A DNA stretch of 64,000 nucleotides from Conchocele bisecta (lineage: Eukaryota > Mollusca > Bivalvia > Lucinida > Thyasiridae). The stretch lies in contig CM055265.1 in the NCBI GenBank assembly GCA_029237695.1, forward strand, positions 68,917,903 through 68,981,902, written 5' to 3'. Of the stretch, positions 20,826-30,905 are shown one piece after another; the first letter of the stretch is position 1, and the number at the start of each line of letters is the position of its first letter. Below the pieces are notes generated by a model. That model was not told where the DNA came from. It made no database searches and was given only the letters and a program-made list of their open reading frames with translations. Position numbers and translations under genes: made by a program.

Positions 20826-21424
20826 CGTGTTCATCCGTGAACACATTTTCTAGTTAAATTATTTATACAAATTAAATGTGTCATCTGAAAAAATAATTTT
20901 ATCGGCAGGTTATAAAGTGTGATCATTGTACATAAATACTGTGAACACCTAGTAATTTCCATTAACATTTTAAGGAAACACGGTTATCGCCCCTGATATC
21001 AATGTTGAAAATCATGTTTGATATAAAAAGTATAATTATGCCAATTAATACGTCGGGTAATGGTGAATGAGTGTTTATTTTGCCCGACAAAATGTCATAT
21101 CTCAGTGCTCCAGATAAGGAATTAGTAATTGAGTATTTTCACTCCATCATTTCTAAAGCAATTGGGTATTTAAAAATTTTATTTGGGTAAAATAAAATCA
21201 CACTACTGTTTACACATCAAGAGATAGCAATTATTGAATAGTTTGCTTCAAAATGAAAACATGTCTTGGCATTTCATTAGAATTGTCTCCTTGGAAACAA
21301 TTCTAATGAAATACTTAGATGCGTTTTCGTGGAAAATAAGAAAAATATGTTATATTTGTGGTCGGTTTATTGTTTTCTGCAGCATGATAAACAAGGTGTA
21401 TGATCACGTGGTTTCCGAACCCGA

Positions 21425-21475
21425 TTTTCCGACGTGACGTAATCTGTGACGTCATTTGTGACGTCATTTTTACAG
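21425..21475. promoter_or_regulatory. Cluster of CRE-like sites inside the family 4 element
   Basis: CGTGACGTAATC, TGTGACGTCATT and TGTGACGTCATT follow each other within 40 bp; another, CATGACGTCATG, lies near 22302. They match the CREB/CREM palindrome TGACGTCA. Function is inferred only from the motif. Confidence 0.5.
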
Positions 21476-21683
21476 TAGATTTTAATTAAAATCTTCCTAA
21501 CAAACTGACGGATTGTGATGATATGTAGCGCACCAAATACGATGGCATATGTGTTTTATAGGTGCTCTGAAAGTTCTTTACAATAACTTCACATTTCACA
21601 AAGAATCAAGTACCGTTTATTTCTGACATTCACGTGCTCTAGTTTTTATTTACATTTACGGTAACCTATTCTTCGTCAAAACG

Positions 21684-22150
21684 GCCCCGTGCAGGCACCG
21701 GGGCGGGATCAACTGATCCTGAGAATAGTGCTGCAGTAGCCATTGCTTGTCGTAAAAGGCGACTAAACTGGCTTAACGATTGGGTTCATACTTTCCGGAA
21801 CCCACTATACCGGATTTGGCCCACATGTACATTTTTGGCTTTCTTGTATGTGAGAGTTGAGTCGGGCTATGCCCCATATATAAAAGTAAGATTTGCGCTA
21901 ATCCTATTACTTTTAGGGGATGGGATAAATGATGCTGGTGTGGCGAGGGCCTGGCACCAGATCAGGTTGTTCTAATTTCAGGACTTAATATATATTTTGA
22001 TTGTAAATATTGAGTTCTGAAGTTGGGATTTACCCCCTTGGACAGGTGGATACGGGACTCGACCCCGTTGACCCGTCTGCGTGTAGACTCCCTGAGGCTT
22101 GTACCTCTATGTCAGAAAAGCGGACGTTAAACCCTATTCACTCACTCACT
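21684..22150 (+). mobile_element. SINE insertion, copy A only, 13-bp TSD
   Basis: 467 bp flanked by CTTCGTCAAAACG on both sides (21671-21683 and 22151-22163). Copy B has the single-copy empty site (about 59584). It begins GCCCCGTGCAGGCACCGGGG, has the central block TTGCTTGTCGTAAAAGGCGA and ends in CACTCACTCACT. Long target duplications and a simple-repeat tail mark L1/RTE-type retroposition. The central block may be one of the deeply conserved SINE domains reported in molluscs (Nin-like), from memory only. Confidence 0.9.
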
Positions 22151-22523
22151 CTTCGTCAAAACGACATAATTATGAGATTAAAGCCGCCTATACAATAAAG
22201 GGCAACGTGTACCGCATTTGCTGCGGTATATTTCATAAACATATGTCCTTTCATTAGCAAGATATTAACGGAAATCTACTGTAAACACATCTAAAAAACA
22301 TGACGTCATGCTGTTCGGAAACCACGTGATCCCCTACCTTGATAAAGGTACCAAAAAATTGTTATTGCTTTTTGATACTCGCTATTTATGATTTCAATTG
22401 GGTTTTTGGTAATTGTTATTGGGTATTTAAGCAAATACGCAGCTTATCTGGAGCTCTGATATCTAAAGAATTGACAAAAACTATGTCTCCCTATATTATA
22501 ATCTGGCATGTGGGACACTATGT

Positions 22524-23098
22524 TTAACCCTTAGACCACTACACACAACAATTGTCGTCTGCTGTTGCCCTATTTCTCAATAAAAACATGGTTTGACAGC
22601 TCTTCAGAATCATTTCCAATGGAAATGATTCTGAAGTGCTGTCAAAGCATGTTGTAAATTATTCTAAAGTGCTGTCAAAGCATGTTTTTGATGATAAAAA
22701 TGGAAAATAGAAAATAAACAGCAGACGACAAAAGATTAAGATAGCGGTGTAAGGGTTAAAACATGTTTGTTACACTGTGTCTCAGAATATTTTCGAGCTT
22801 GTAGTTTGAAATTAGTAGCAAAAATTATCTGATAAGGCAAAAAAAACCAACATTATTTGCATGAATATTTGTACATGTAATAACATTGTAATTTTTCAAA
22901 TAATTTCTGAAATTCTATCATCAAAAACATGGTGACGCATTTAGATCATTTAAAAACATGGTTTGACAGCACTTTAGAATCTCATTTCCATTTCCAATAA
23001 TATGAAGTGCTGTCAAACCTTGTTTTTATTGTGAAATAAGGCAAGATATAAAAGCAACAGCAGACGACAATTGTTGTGTGTACCATCTAATGGTTAAA
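22524..23098. mobile_element. Two adjacent piggyBac-type hairpin MITEs
   Basis: TTAA|CCCTTAGACCACTACACACA opens the first, with TTGTCGTCTGCTGTT / AACAGCAGACGACAA inner arms and TTCAGAATCATTTCC / GGAAATGATTCTGAA hairpin; it closes at AAGGG|TTAA (22759). A second, diverged copy follows to about 23095. Confidence 0.72.
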
Positions 23099-23099
23099 T

Positions 23100-23170
23100 A
23101 TCAATAGCCAAATGGCTATTTTAGTAGCCAGTAGCCAAATGGCTATTTTAGTAGCCAAATGGCTATTTTA
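23100..23170 (+). repeat. TAGCCAAATGGCTATTT short tandem palindromes
   Basis: Four units of TAGCCAAATGGCTATTTTAG, absent at this point in copy B. Two more units lie at about 24291-24330 in both copies. Confidence 0.8.
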
Positions 23171-23484
23171 TCCCGTCAACGCAGTGTGCCGTGAAACACG
23201 GTGCCTTGAAACATATTTGATATCCTGTCAATACGACCTAATCACAATTCATACGCGGGTACAAAGAAATGTCCAAACCGCAGTGTTGACCAGTGCCTGA
23301 TTGATCAGACTGGTGAAAATTGGACTGTTCACAGTTTACGTGCGGGTTAAATTTCGCAAATAAAAACGTTATCGCCGGAAAATAAAATTGTTAAAATTAA
23401 GTTCATGCCATATTCTGGATGCCAAAGCGATTACCATTACGACCCTCAATTTCCAATTGTTTGCTCTCTTCCCCATTCCGTGCG

Positions 23485-23531
23485 TCATAATTATAAGTAC
23501 GTCAGTAAGTCTACTAGTCATTTAAATAAAA
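23485..23531 (+). promoter_or_regulatory. TDRD12: Putative internal promoter with CRE-like half sites, copy A
   Basis: TGCGTCATAATTATAAGTACGTCAG lies just upstream of an ATG-bearing first exon, giving two TGCGTCA/TACGTCA half sites around an A/T-rich TATAAG. Copy B has a third, CTACGTCATT, where copy A reads CTAGTCATT. A TSS is not shown by sequence alone. Confidence 0.45.
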
Positions 23532-23558
23532 ATGGCTGCTCCCAGTGATTCCAGTCAG
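23532..23558 (+). CDS. TDRD12: Alternative first coding exon MAAPSDSSQ, copy A
   Basis: ATG in an AAAAATGG context, nine codons, then a strong CAG|GTAAGG donor. An in-frame TAA lies a few bases upstream, so it cannot be an internal exon and must be a 5' end. It leaves phase 0 and the next coding exon (24477) starts in phase 0, giving MAAPSDSSQ-RKDVKPGMYG. The exon and its flanks are kept in copy B (60887-60913). This suggests a shorter transcript that begins just before the helicase domain. It could also be the start of an unrelated gene nested in the intron. Confidence 0.6.
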
Positions 23559-24154
23559 GTAAGGAAATAAACAAATAAAAATAGTTGTTTGTCATGTTGA
23601 TTATTATACTGGGCAGCTCGCAATCATTGCGGAACCTGCTCTGAATGAAAACGGATGGGTCTGGTGTATTTTGACAGTATATTTCGTTGAAAAGAAGCTG
23701 TAATTTCACATTGTCGGTCGACAAAATATAATGCATCTACAGAACATTCATCTGTTAAACCCGCCTGAAGTACCCATAGTGTAATGGTTAATTCTGGACG
23801 CATTGATTCAGCTGGTCACCATTCTAAATAGGATTAATTTGCAAAGCCGCCATCTTGTTTTTTTTTGTTTCCATCATTCATGAACGATGAAATGAATAGG
23901 AACAAAATCGTTGTAACCTGATAAGATTATTCTGTAAACATGTCGATGAGTAAAGTACCTAAAGAACTAAAACAAGTATTGATCAATTTACTGTCATGGC
24001 TGTTCATTAAGGGAATATTACAACCATAATGTATCGAACTATGTTGTGAGCGCAAAGGAGAGGTTGATGCAATTCGGTTCTAACTTATCTCGCGTTTGAA
24101 GCCTAAATTAACTAAATTAAGTTGATTTAAATGTTGTTTGACAAGGTTGACGGG
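23559..24154 (+). other. Intron after the alternative first exon; no other gene seen
   Basis: Carries AAAGCCGCCATCTTG at about 23846, a YY1-like word often found near promoters, and otherwise AT-rich sequence. The minus-strand frame 23518-23736 overlaps the first exon antisense and has no family resemblance. Confidence 0.5.
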
Positions 24155-24292
24155 ATAAATAGAATAGTAAGTTAATGCCGTGAATGGGAAAAAAATATCT
24201 GGCACGGCACGGAAACGAGATGGGCTCCTAACCTAAGCCTTGCCAGATATTTTTTCCCATTCACGGCATTAAACCTACTATTCTCTATTTAG
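24155..24292. repeat. Inverted-repeat element (GAATAG..AATGCCGTGAATGGG)
   Basis: AATAGAATAGTAAGTTAATG and CATTAAACCTACTATTCTCT arms around GGCACGGCACGGAAACGAGA. Same family as 12200-12345. Confidence 0.78.
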
Positions 24293-24476
24293 TAGCCAAA
24301 TGGCTATTTTAGTAGCCAAATGGCTACTGTGGCTACCAATAGCGCCAACCTAGGTTGTAGGCAAAACTCTTGTGCATCATGTAAATGCATCATGTTATTT
24401 GATTCCTTTGCTATTTTCACTTTGATCACACATGATCGGACACCCTGCTAAAGACGTTGTTTTCTGTGTTGTGTAG

Positions 24477-24599
24477 AGGAAGGATGTGAAGCCAGGCATG
24501 TACGGCGTGGACGACAATGTTCTGGTACACGGCCACCGCCTCACCTACAAGCCAATCAGGACATTCGTAGACGCCAAGTTCACAGACAATGTCAAAAAG
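24477..24599 (+). CDS. TDRD12: TDRD12-like exon preceding the helicase domain, copy A
   Basis: A 123-nt exon of exactly 41 codons, phase 0 at both ends. The acceptor is TTGTGTAG and the donor AAAAAG|GTATAT. It encodes RKDVKPGMYGVDDN, then VLVHGHRLTYKPIRTF and VDAKFTDNVKK. A 'VLVHG' strand and an 'F-x-D-N-V-K' end lead into DEAD-box cores, where an aromatic lies upstream of the Q motif. It is GC-rich beside AT-rich introns. The last intron base before the MITE is only about 2 nt from the junction: the donor GTATATGTGGCTGTGACTGG runs straight into a family 3 terminal repeat. Copy B (61828-61950) is the same. Confidence 0.82.
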
Positions 24600-24601
24600 G
24601 T

Positions 24602-24960
24602 ATATGTGGCTGTGACTGGAGAACTCCTGATTAAATAGCACACTTCTGTAGCCTGATACTGTCCATTCTGATTACTGTCTCTGTGACTTCTGCTATTCCG
24701 AGTAAGATATGCTTGTTAGCATGGGGGGTGTTCAGGGATTCCGCTAGGGAAAATAAAAAAAATCGCCACTTCCAAAAAAATAAACAATTGGCGATAAAAA
24801 ATTATAATTTTTTTTTCCCCGAAAATTGTAATTTTTTATCGCCAATTGTTTATTTTTATCGCCAATTGCGAAAGTGGCGATCGCCAGCGGAATCCCTGGG
24901 TGTTTCATTGCGGATTCCACGGCTGTGCTGGATCTACACTGGTTGCAAAACCCACAGAGC
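24602..24960. mobile_element. MITE family 3 directly at a splice donor, with nested family 5 element
   Basis: Starts TATATGTGGCTGTGACTGGA at the donor of the exon at 24477. The body is interrupted at 24733-24898. The right end is replaced by a family 4 fragment, CAGAGCTCCAGATAAGGTGC (from 24956). Confidence 0.82.
24733..24898. mobile_element. MITE family 5 (CAGGGATTCCGC), 6-bp TSD GGTGTT
   Basis: GGTGTT|CAGGGATTCCGCTAGG ... GCCAGCGGAATCCCTG|GGTGTT. The interior is a set of inverted CCAATTG/ATCGCCAATTGTTTATTT words. Confidence 0.85.
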
Positions 24961-25221
24961 TCCAGATAAGGTGCGTATTGGCGTATTTTACGCCATTTTC
25001 ACATTCCGTTTGGTCTGAAATTTTCTATGGATTTTTAATTATCATGTATGTTTCGTGCTGCAGTTTGGAGAATGTAGGAAAATCTTTTATCCTCATAGTG
25101 GAAGAAAAAAGTATTATAAAATTAGAAAACTCAAGTTATGTAAACGTCAGTTGACAGTAAGCTTGAATTTCGTCTATTAGTTGGTTTCTGTGTAGTGTAT
25201 ATTTTGGTCAGGAAAATATAT

Positions 25222-25305
25222 TGGATTTACATTTATTGAGCATAGGCTGGATTTACATTTATTGAGCATAGGCTGCATATGCAGCCTATGCTCAATAAAT
25301 GTAAA
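25222..25305. repeat. Hairpin element core (ATTTATTGAGCATAGGCTGC)
   Basis: GGATTTACATTTATTGAGCA is duplicated, then the palindrome GGCTGCATATGCAGCC and the complementary arm follow. Repeated in copy B at 62620-62705. Confidence 0.85.
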
Positions 25306-25545
25306 GCCAAGTAGTGAGAGGCATCTTCAACTTGTCTACAAATAGTTGTGACTCCACAATATTTTTACGATATAGGTGATGGTTAAGGGCACTACATTTT
25401 GTTCGGAGTGTATGTATTACTTGGATATTCTGTATGCCACTGTAATAATAAGTTGGAACCTCGTCTGTATTTGTTTTTATTTTTGTTATTATCAGGAGTG
25501 TGCTCTGTATAACCGTGGCCCACCTTTTATAACTGTGACCCACAA

Positions 25546-26045
25546 NNNNNNNNNNNNNNNNNNNNNNNNNNNNNNNNNNNNNNNNNNNNNNNNNNNNNNN
25601 NNNNNNNNNNNNNNNNNNNNNNNNNNNNNNNNNNNNNNNNNNNNNNNNNNNNNNNNNNNNNNNNNNNNNNNNNNNNNNNNNNNNNNNNNNNNNNNNNNNN
25701 NNNNNNNNNNNNNNNNNNNNNNNNNNNNNNNNNNNNNNNNNNNNNNNNNNNNNNNNNNNNNNNNNNNNNNNNNNNNNNNNNNNNNNNNNNNNNNNNNNNN
25801 NNNNNNNNNNNNNNNNNNNNNNNNNNNNNNNNNNNNNNNNNNNNNNNNNNNNNNNNNNNNNNNNNNNNNNNNNNNNNNNNNNNNNNNNNNNNNNNNNNNN
25901 NNNNNNNNNNNNNNNNNNNNNNNNNNNNNNNNNNNNNNNNNNNNNNNNNNNNNNNNNNNNNNNNNNNNNNNNNNNNNNNNNNNNNNNNNNNNNNNNNNNN
26001 NNNNNNNNNNNNNNNNNNNNNNNNNNNNNNNNNNNNNNNNNNNNN
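25546..26045. other. Scaffold gap of 500 N
   Basis: Exactly 500 unknown bases, a round number typical of an arbitrary gap length. The left edge lies in the GTGACCCACAA satellite. The right edge starts unrelated sequence. Open frames that run through it are artefacts. Confidence 0.99.
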
Positions 26046-27412
26046 AAGGAATGTGGATCGTTATCTGGCTACATGTGTGATATTGTATCGCGGCCGGGTT
26101 ACACTCAACACAAATCCCATTTCTCATTTCTCCAGTCACAGCCACATATGTGTTTATAGCGGATTAGCCACATGCCATTTCAGCAAGTATATGCAGTTAC
26201 TTTCCTTTATCCATTTTAATTTTCGGGGTATATATGGTCGTCAGCCTGTTTCTCCATCTGTCCACATGTCTGTCTATCTGTCTGAGATTTGCATTAAGTT
26301 TGCAGGTACCTACTATCCTTATGTCCGATAGGCTTGAAACATCATATACTTATTTGTTGACTCCCGTATTTTCATGCGACCTCTGTGCTCACGGTCAAAT
26401 GGCATAGAAACTTTATGTGCATGTTTATTGTCATCCATAATTTTGTTCCCAACCCCACCCATGTTCTCCCCATGTCCAAGGTGAAGGTAAAATAATTTGT
26501 GTCCAGTAGATGAGTGCACGTTTCTTCATTCTCCAATAACTTCTTTACTGTACAACCAAATTGGCTTCAAACTTCATGCGCATGTTTATTATCACCCGTA
26601 GTTTCATTTCCCATCCCACCCGTGCTCTCCCCATGCTGAAGGTCAAGGTCAAACAACTTTTAAATATGTGTCCAGTAAATGTAAATGTGTGTGTTTCTTC
26701 ATTCTCTTACTCTTTACCTTATGACCGATTGGCTGGATACTTCTCGTGCATGTTTATTATCATCCCTATTCTCATTCCCCCCAACCCATGCTCTCCCAAT
26801 ACCCAAGGTCAAGGTTAAATAACTTTGAAGTTTCTGTCAAGTAGAAGTGTGCCTGTTCCTCCATTCCACTATAACTTCTTTACTTTATGAACGATTGGCT
26901 TCCATATATATATTCATATTTGCCCTAGGAGTGCTCCCCCTTGCCCAAGTTCAAGGTCAAATAACTTTGAAATTTGACGTCTAGTAGATATGTGCAAGTT
27001 TCTCCATTCACCTATAACTTCTTTGCTGTATTCTCTTAACACTTCTTCATGTTCATGTGCATGTTTATCATCAGCCATATTTTAATTCTCCACCCAGTAT
27101 GGTCCCTTGCCCCAGGTCAAGGTCTAATAGCTTTGGGTGTTCCTCTATTCTCCTATAACTTCTTTACTGTATCAATGTGCTTGCTTGTGATCCAGCCACC
27201 ACAGCAATGGGATACATGCTGTTGGCGGCGTTCTTGTATGTATTACATGTATTTCGTGCTCTGAATTCTACTTGACTACAAAATTTGAGAATTGTTTAAA
27301 ATACAAATTTTTACATTTTGGAAAAAATTTCCAAAATGTAAAAATTTGTATTTTAAAAAATACATTGCCATGTCATAATAGCCCATGTGAGCTACAAGTG
27401 CCTATGTTCCAG
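26046..27412 (+). repeat. Intron or upstream region with ~185-bp tandem repeats
   Basis: A family 3 fragment (to about 26147) is followed by about five units (26320-27170) with 'CATGTTTATTATCA', 'CAAGGTCAAGGTCAAA' and 'TCTCCATTC...TATAACTTCTTTACTG'. A possible 40-nt exon, 27196-27235, between TGATCCAG and GTATGT would read HHSNGIHAVGGVL in phase 0; I rate it below even odds. A perfect hairpin AAAATACAAATTTTTACATT lies at 27297-27355. Confidence 0.7.
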
Positions 27413-27507
27413 AATGAAATATGCGTGGGAAAGTCGGGCAGGGACAGACGCTGGTACCGTGTAAAGGTGAAGGACATACTATCGAGGAAAGCTGGACCAC
27501 AAGCCAG
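27413..27507 (+). CDS. TDRD12: TDRD12-like exon T1, Tudor domain first half
   Basis: A 95-nt exon (31 codons + 2 nt) between CTATGTTCCAG and GCCAG|GTAAAT. It encodes NEICVGKSGRDRRWYRVKVK then DILSRKAGPQA. The 'C-V-G-K-x6-W-Y-R-V-K-V' strand pair is the classical opening of a Tudor barrel, where the W-Y-R segment precedes the aromatic cage. It joins in phase to exon T2. The copy A counterpart is not in the window. Earlier exons must lie upstream, in the gap or before. Confidence 0.8.
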
Positions 27508-27808
27508 GTAAATCTACCATTTTGTCTGCTTAATATTTATTGTGGGAGCCATTCATGACACGTACCTAGGGGGACTTTAGTTTTCGTAATTCCATCCGTC
27601 GTTCTGTCCGTCCGTCCACATTGAAGTGTTTTTGGCTACCCATTATCTCTGTAACGGTAAGTCGATTGACCTCAAACTTCATATACTTCCGTATCGTCAT
27701 ACATGCGGCCTTCATGTCCAAGGTCAAATTACTTGCGTTAAAGTTTTATTTGTTGATCCAGGAGGCGGCCGGGGGTATCCGTCAGCCCCTGCTCACTTTC
27801 TCTATAAG

Positions 27809-28466
27809 ACTATAGTCTGTTTCACGAAAGCTGCCCAAATTTTACGGCCATGTAAACAATTCAAAAAACGATATTTTTTTCGATAGTATTAAATTAAAGG
27901 AAAATTTAAGAATGAGCCTTCTTTTTATTTCGTGAAATTTGGTCAAAATTATTGATTTTTATTACGAAAAATTGATTTGTCTATGGGAATTTAACATGGG
28001 GGAAAAAGGTAGAGGAGTTGTGGGAGGAGTAAAAAAAAACGAAAAAATTTGGAAATTGACTCCAAAACCTAGCTAGATAGCTTCGAAATGATCTAACTAA
28101 GAAAACAAAATTGTTAAATTAAAAATCGGTCAAGTATTTCTGACATTCTAAAAAATTTCCCCATGTTAAATCCCATAGACATCTTCACTCCGTGAAGATG
28201 TCTATGGGGATTTAACATGGGGAAATTTTGTTTTCGCAATAAAATCAATATTTGACAAAATTTCACGAAATAAAAAGAAGGCTCATTCTTAAATTTTTCT
28301 TTAATTTAATATTATCGAAAAAAATATATTTGACAAAATTTCACGAAAAAAAAAGAAGGCTCATTCTTAAATTTTCCTTTAATTTAACATTATCGAAAAA
28401 AATATGGTTTTTGAATTGTTTATATGGCCGTAAAATTTGGGCAGCTTTCGTGAAACAGACTATAGT
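27809..28466. mobile_element. MITE family 2 with internal duplication
   Basis: ACTATAGTCTGTTTCACGAA ... TTCGTGAAACAGACTATAGT. The segment with AAAATTTCACGAAAT / AAAAAGAAGGCTCATTCTTA is duplicated near 28255-28400. Confidence 0.88.
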
Positions 28467-28684
28467 TTTTAGTCGAAAAAAATGTATTGTTACGAGACTT
28501 CAAATGAGTGGTAACAGCATATACTTCTGAGATGAAATAAAGAAAATAGATAATAAAAGTTTCATAATACTATAATTGTATCCCCTCGTTAATGGGTTAA
28601 AATATTCATATCTTAATCCTTTCGCCCCTAACTCGGGGTGTGGTATCACGTGTTTTCCGACGTGACATAATCTTTGATGTCATT

Positions 28685-29667
28685 TTTAGCCAGGTTTTTT
28701 TAAAAAAATCCAGGCTATTGGATTGGCGAAAGCCGGGCGGGTGGCGGGCGGCGTCCACAATCAATGTTAAGTTTTCGTGTTTGAATCCATTTCTTTGTTA
28801 CTGTACCACCTAGGACCACCAAACTTTCACAGCTTCATAATCAAGGGGTGCCCACCACATATCACTATCCAACATGTTACTTTTATTTTAACTTGACCCA
28901 TTTTTTCCATGCAGTCGACTTAGCCATTTTCAATGTTAAGTTTTCGCGTTTACAATGTTAAGTTTTCGTGTTCCATTTCTTTGGTACTGTACCACCTAGG
29001 ACCACCAAATTTTCACAGCTTCATAATCAAGGGGTGCCCACCACATATCACTATCCAATATGTGACCTTTTTTTTTTTACCTTCACCTATTATTTCTACG
29101 TAATTGACTTAGCCATTTTCAACGTTAACTTTTTAACGTACGTCTGGTTAAAGTTTTTTGGTTAAAAGTTTTTCGTTATACTATATCTCTGCAACTGCTT
29201 CGCCCATTACCTTGATACTTCACATGGGTGTTTATCATCATTGTCGCGCCCGCTTGCGGAAAGCGCGATATAGTCGGCATTTCGGCATACGTCCGTCCGT
29301 ACGTACGTCCGGGCAGGTATTTGAGAGTAAGGGGCCAAGGGGCGGAGCCTAACACAAAAGAATCTTTTGATTTATTCTGTGTGGCCCCTTATTCTATTCA
29401 TAACAAGGGGCAATTTCTATTGTTCTAGAACAATGGAAATGGCCCCTTCCTCCATATTGTTCGCTCTGACGTGTGTCCGTTAAAGTTTTTTGGTTAAACT
29501 TTTTCCATCTACTATATCTCTTTTTAGTGTCCATGCCTCGCCCCAAGGTGCGACATGCAGGCCACGGCCATCTAGTCTACAAAAAGTTGGTATAATTATG
29601 TTATCCAAGTTTCTATGCTTGGAAAAAACCTGGCCCTCGTGGCTTTGCCTCGTTTCTTGTTTATACA
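28685..29667. mobile_element. TAGCCAGGTTTTTT element with ~160-bp tandem units, abuts exon T2
   Basis: Opens TTAGCCAGGTTTTTTTAAAA / AATCCAGGCTATTGGATTGG, holds two TTAAGTTTTCGTGTT units, a CGCGCCCGCTTGCGGAAAGC block and ends GTGGCTTTGCCTCGTTTCTT. The same element is inserted in a MITE in copy B (43613-44819). The acceptor of exon T2 is only about 10 bp beyond its end. Confidence 0.72.
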
Positions 29668-29677
29668 TGTGTTTCAG

Positions 29678-29725
29678 TTGCTACTTGCTGGACTTCGGCC
29701 GAGTGGAAATGGTGCCCATCAGTTG
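29678..29725 (+). CDS. TDRD12: TDRD12-like exon T2, Tudor core strand
   Basis: A 48-nt exon (1 nt + 15 codons + 2 nt) between TGTGTTTCAG and AGTTG|GTAAGT. Read in the phase set by exon T1 it gives (S)CYLLDFGRVEMVPIS. 'Y-L-L-D-F-G-R-V-E-x-V-P' is the most conserved Tudor stretch (the D-[FY]-G turn). The exon is tiny, but motif, phase and splice sites agree. Confidence 0.85.
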
Positions 29726-29741
29726 GTAAGTAACCCAGTCC

Positions 29742-30078
29742 ACATATGTGGCTGTAATTGCAGAAGTGGAGTGGGTATTGCAACCAATGTAGAGCCAGAT
29801 CAGCCTGTGCATCCGCACGATCAGGATCTGTACTGTTCGCCGTTCCATCAAGGAAACGCCCGCAATTCTTGTAACAAGCAATATCAATCATTATCAAACT
29901 ACAGTTTTGCGACTAGTGTAAATCCAGATCAGCCTGTGCATCCGCACAGTCTGATCAGGATCTGCACTGTTCGCCATTCCATCAATAAAACACCAGTCAT
30001 GCTTCTAACAAGTAGTATGGATCGTTATCAGGCGACATGAGGTGCTATTTGATCAGGAGCTACACTGGCCACACATCC
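29742..30078. mobile_element. MITE family 3, rearranged
   Basis: TATGTGGCTGTAATTGCAGA at the left and an inner tandem of AGATCAGCCTGTGCATCCGC, GATCAGGATCTGTACTGTTC and related words. Right end poor. Confidence 0.7.
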
Positions 30079-30604
30079 TACATATAGTCTGGCAGCTGCG
30101 GAAAGGTCTCACGGGACAGTGCGGAGCTAGCGCTAAAAATGGGGTGGACAATTTTCTATATATTTCAGTACCAACCCTGCAAGACAAATAGGTTTATGAA
30201 TATTTCTTGACTTTGTAAGGCTTGACTAGGTGTATTTCTTGAGAGTATTTCATAATTCTACGAGGTATTTGTAGTGAAACATTGTGGCGGTTATGACCCC
30301 GCTTTGAAATCATTTTCAGGAAATGTTGTGGTGGTACAATTGATAGAATAAGTCATTAAGAAAGCCTCTGTGCCTCATATTTTCATGAAAACAATTCCAA
30401 CAAATTCAGTCATGTTGAAATGGGTTTAGAAATGTGACCTGCGTATGCTTATCAGTGGCTGTACTGTTTGTCATTCAGTTAGGGAAACATCCGTCGTGCT
30501 TTAAAAAACTGGTAGACCCGTAGAAGTGCGCTAGTGACAGCCACATATCACCATGCTATTGAATTCATATAAAACCCAATCAATCAATCAGTCTATGTTT
30601 ACAG

Positions 30605-30724
30605 CCTATACCAGATACCGAGCCGTTTCCTCAGCTTGCCATTCCAGATTCACCAATTCACACTACACAGCATCCAGCCCCTATCCATGAGGATATCTCC
30701 CGAAAACCTGCACGTCTCTAACAG
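30605..30724 (+). CDS. TDRD12: TDRD12-like exon T3, Tudor domain end
   Basis: A 120-nt exon (1 nt + 39 codons + 2 nt) between GTTTACAG and AACAG|GTAACG. It encodes LYQIPSRFLSLPFQIHQF, then TLHSIQPLSMRISPEN. 'F-L-S-L-P-x-Q-x-x-x-x-x-L-x-x-I-x-P' is the segment that follows the Tudor barrel in extended Tudor domains. It continues in phase into T4 of copy B (32342). No ATG-led frame covers it, so it is missed by simple ORF scans. Confidence 0.82.
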
Positions 30725-30905
30725 GTAACGGCAATGGGAAATCTGTGTTTGTATAACGGTCATATTGGGTCATTGTCTGATGAGAAACATATGCCTCGAA
30801 GAATGTCATTTATCTAGGCGAAAATCTGACTTACGTTGAAATCACTCTTCGTTGCAGTTTATGGGTTGACGGGAGAAATGAGACTTCTGGGATCAGTATA
30901 ACACC

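Larger units (their letters stand above)
21113..22458. mobile_element. MITE family 4 long form, 6-bp TSD ATATCT, with SINE inside
   Basis: ATATCT|CAGTGCTCCAGATAAGG ... CAGCTTATCTGGAGCTCTG|ATATCT. It contains the hairpin TTTCATTAGAATTGTCTCC / GAAACAATTCTAATGAAA. The copy B version without the SINE is 876 bp (59016-59891). Confidence 0.87.
1..25545. repeat. Copy A of a ~31-kb duplicated segment (first contig)
   Basis: The sequence from base 1 re-appears almost unchanged from base 31986, and the match continues in the same order to the gap at 25546, which corresponds to about 62940. Exons, MITEs and satellites keep their order, with scattered substitutions, 1-3 nt indels and several large insertions or deletions. 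The match already exists at base 1, so its true left limit lies outside the window. Copy A ends exactly at the run of Ns, inside a satellite. This fits an unmerged haplotype contig better than a finished tandem duplication, but the sequence alone cannot decide. Confidence 0.93.

Noticed and set aside
25060..25155. Open frame LENVGKSFILIVEEKSIIKLE as an extra exon after 24477
   Set aside because: There is a CTGCAG acceptor, but no donor before the stop, and the MITE-rich context suggests chance.
25376..26145. Long open frames through the gap on both strands
   Set aside because: They consist of unknown bases (N) and are artefacts.
27196..27235. Possible 40-nt exon HHSNGIHAVGGVL upstream of the first Tudor exon
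   Set aside because: The splice sites are acceptable but the peptide has no recognisable Tudor feature. Kept only as a remark.
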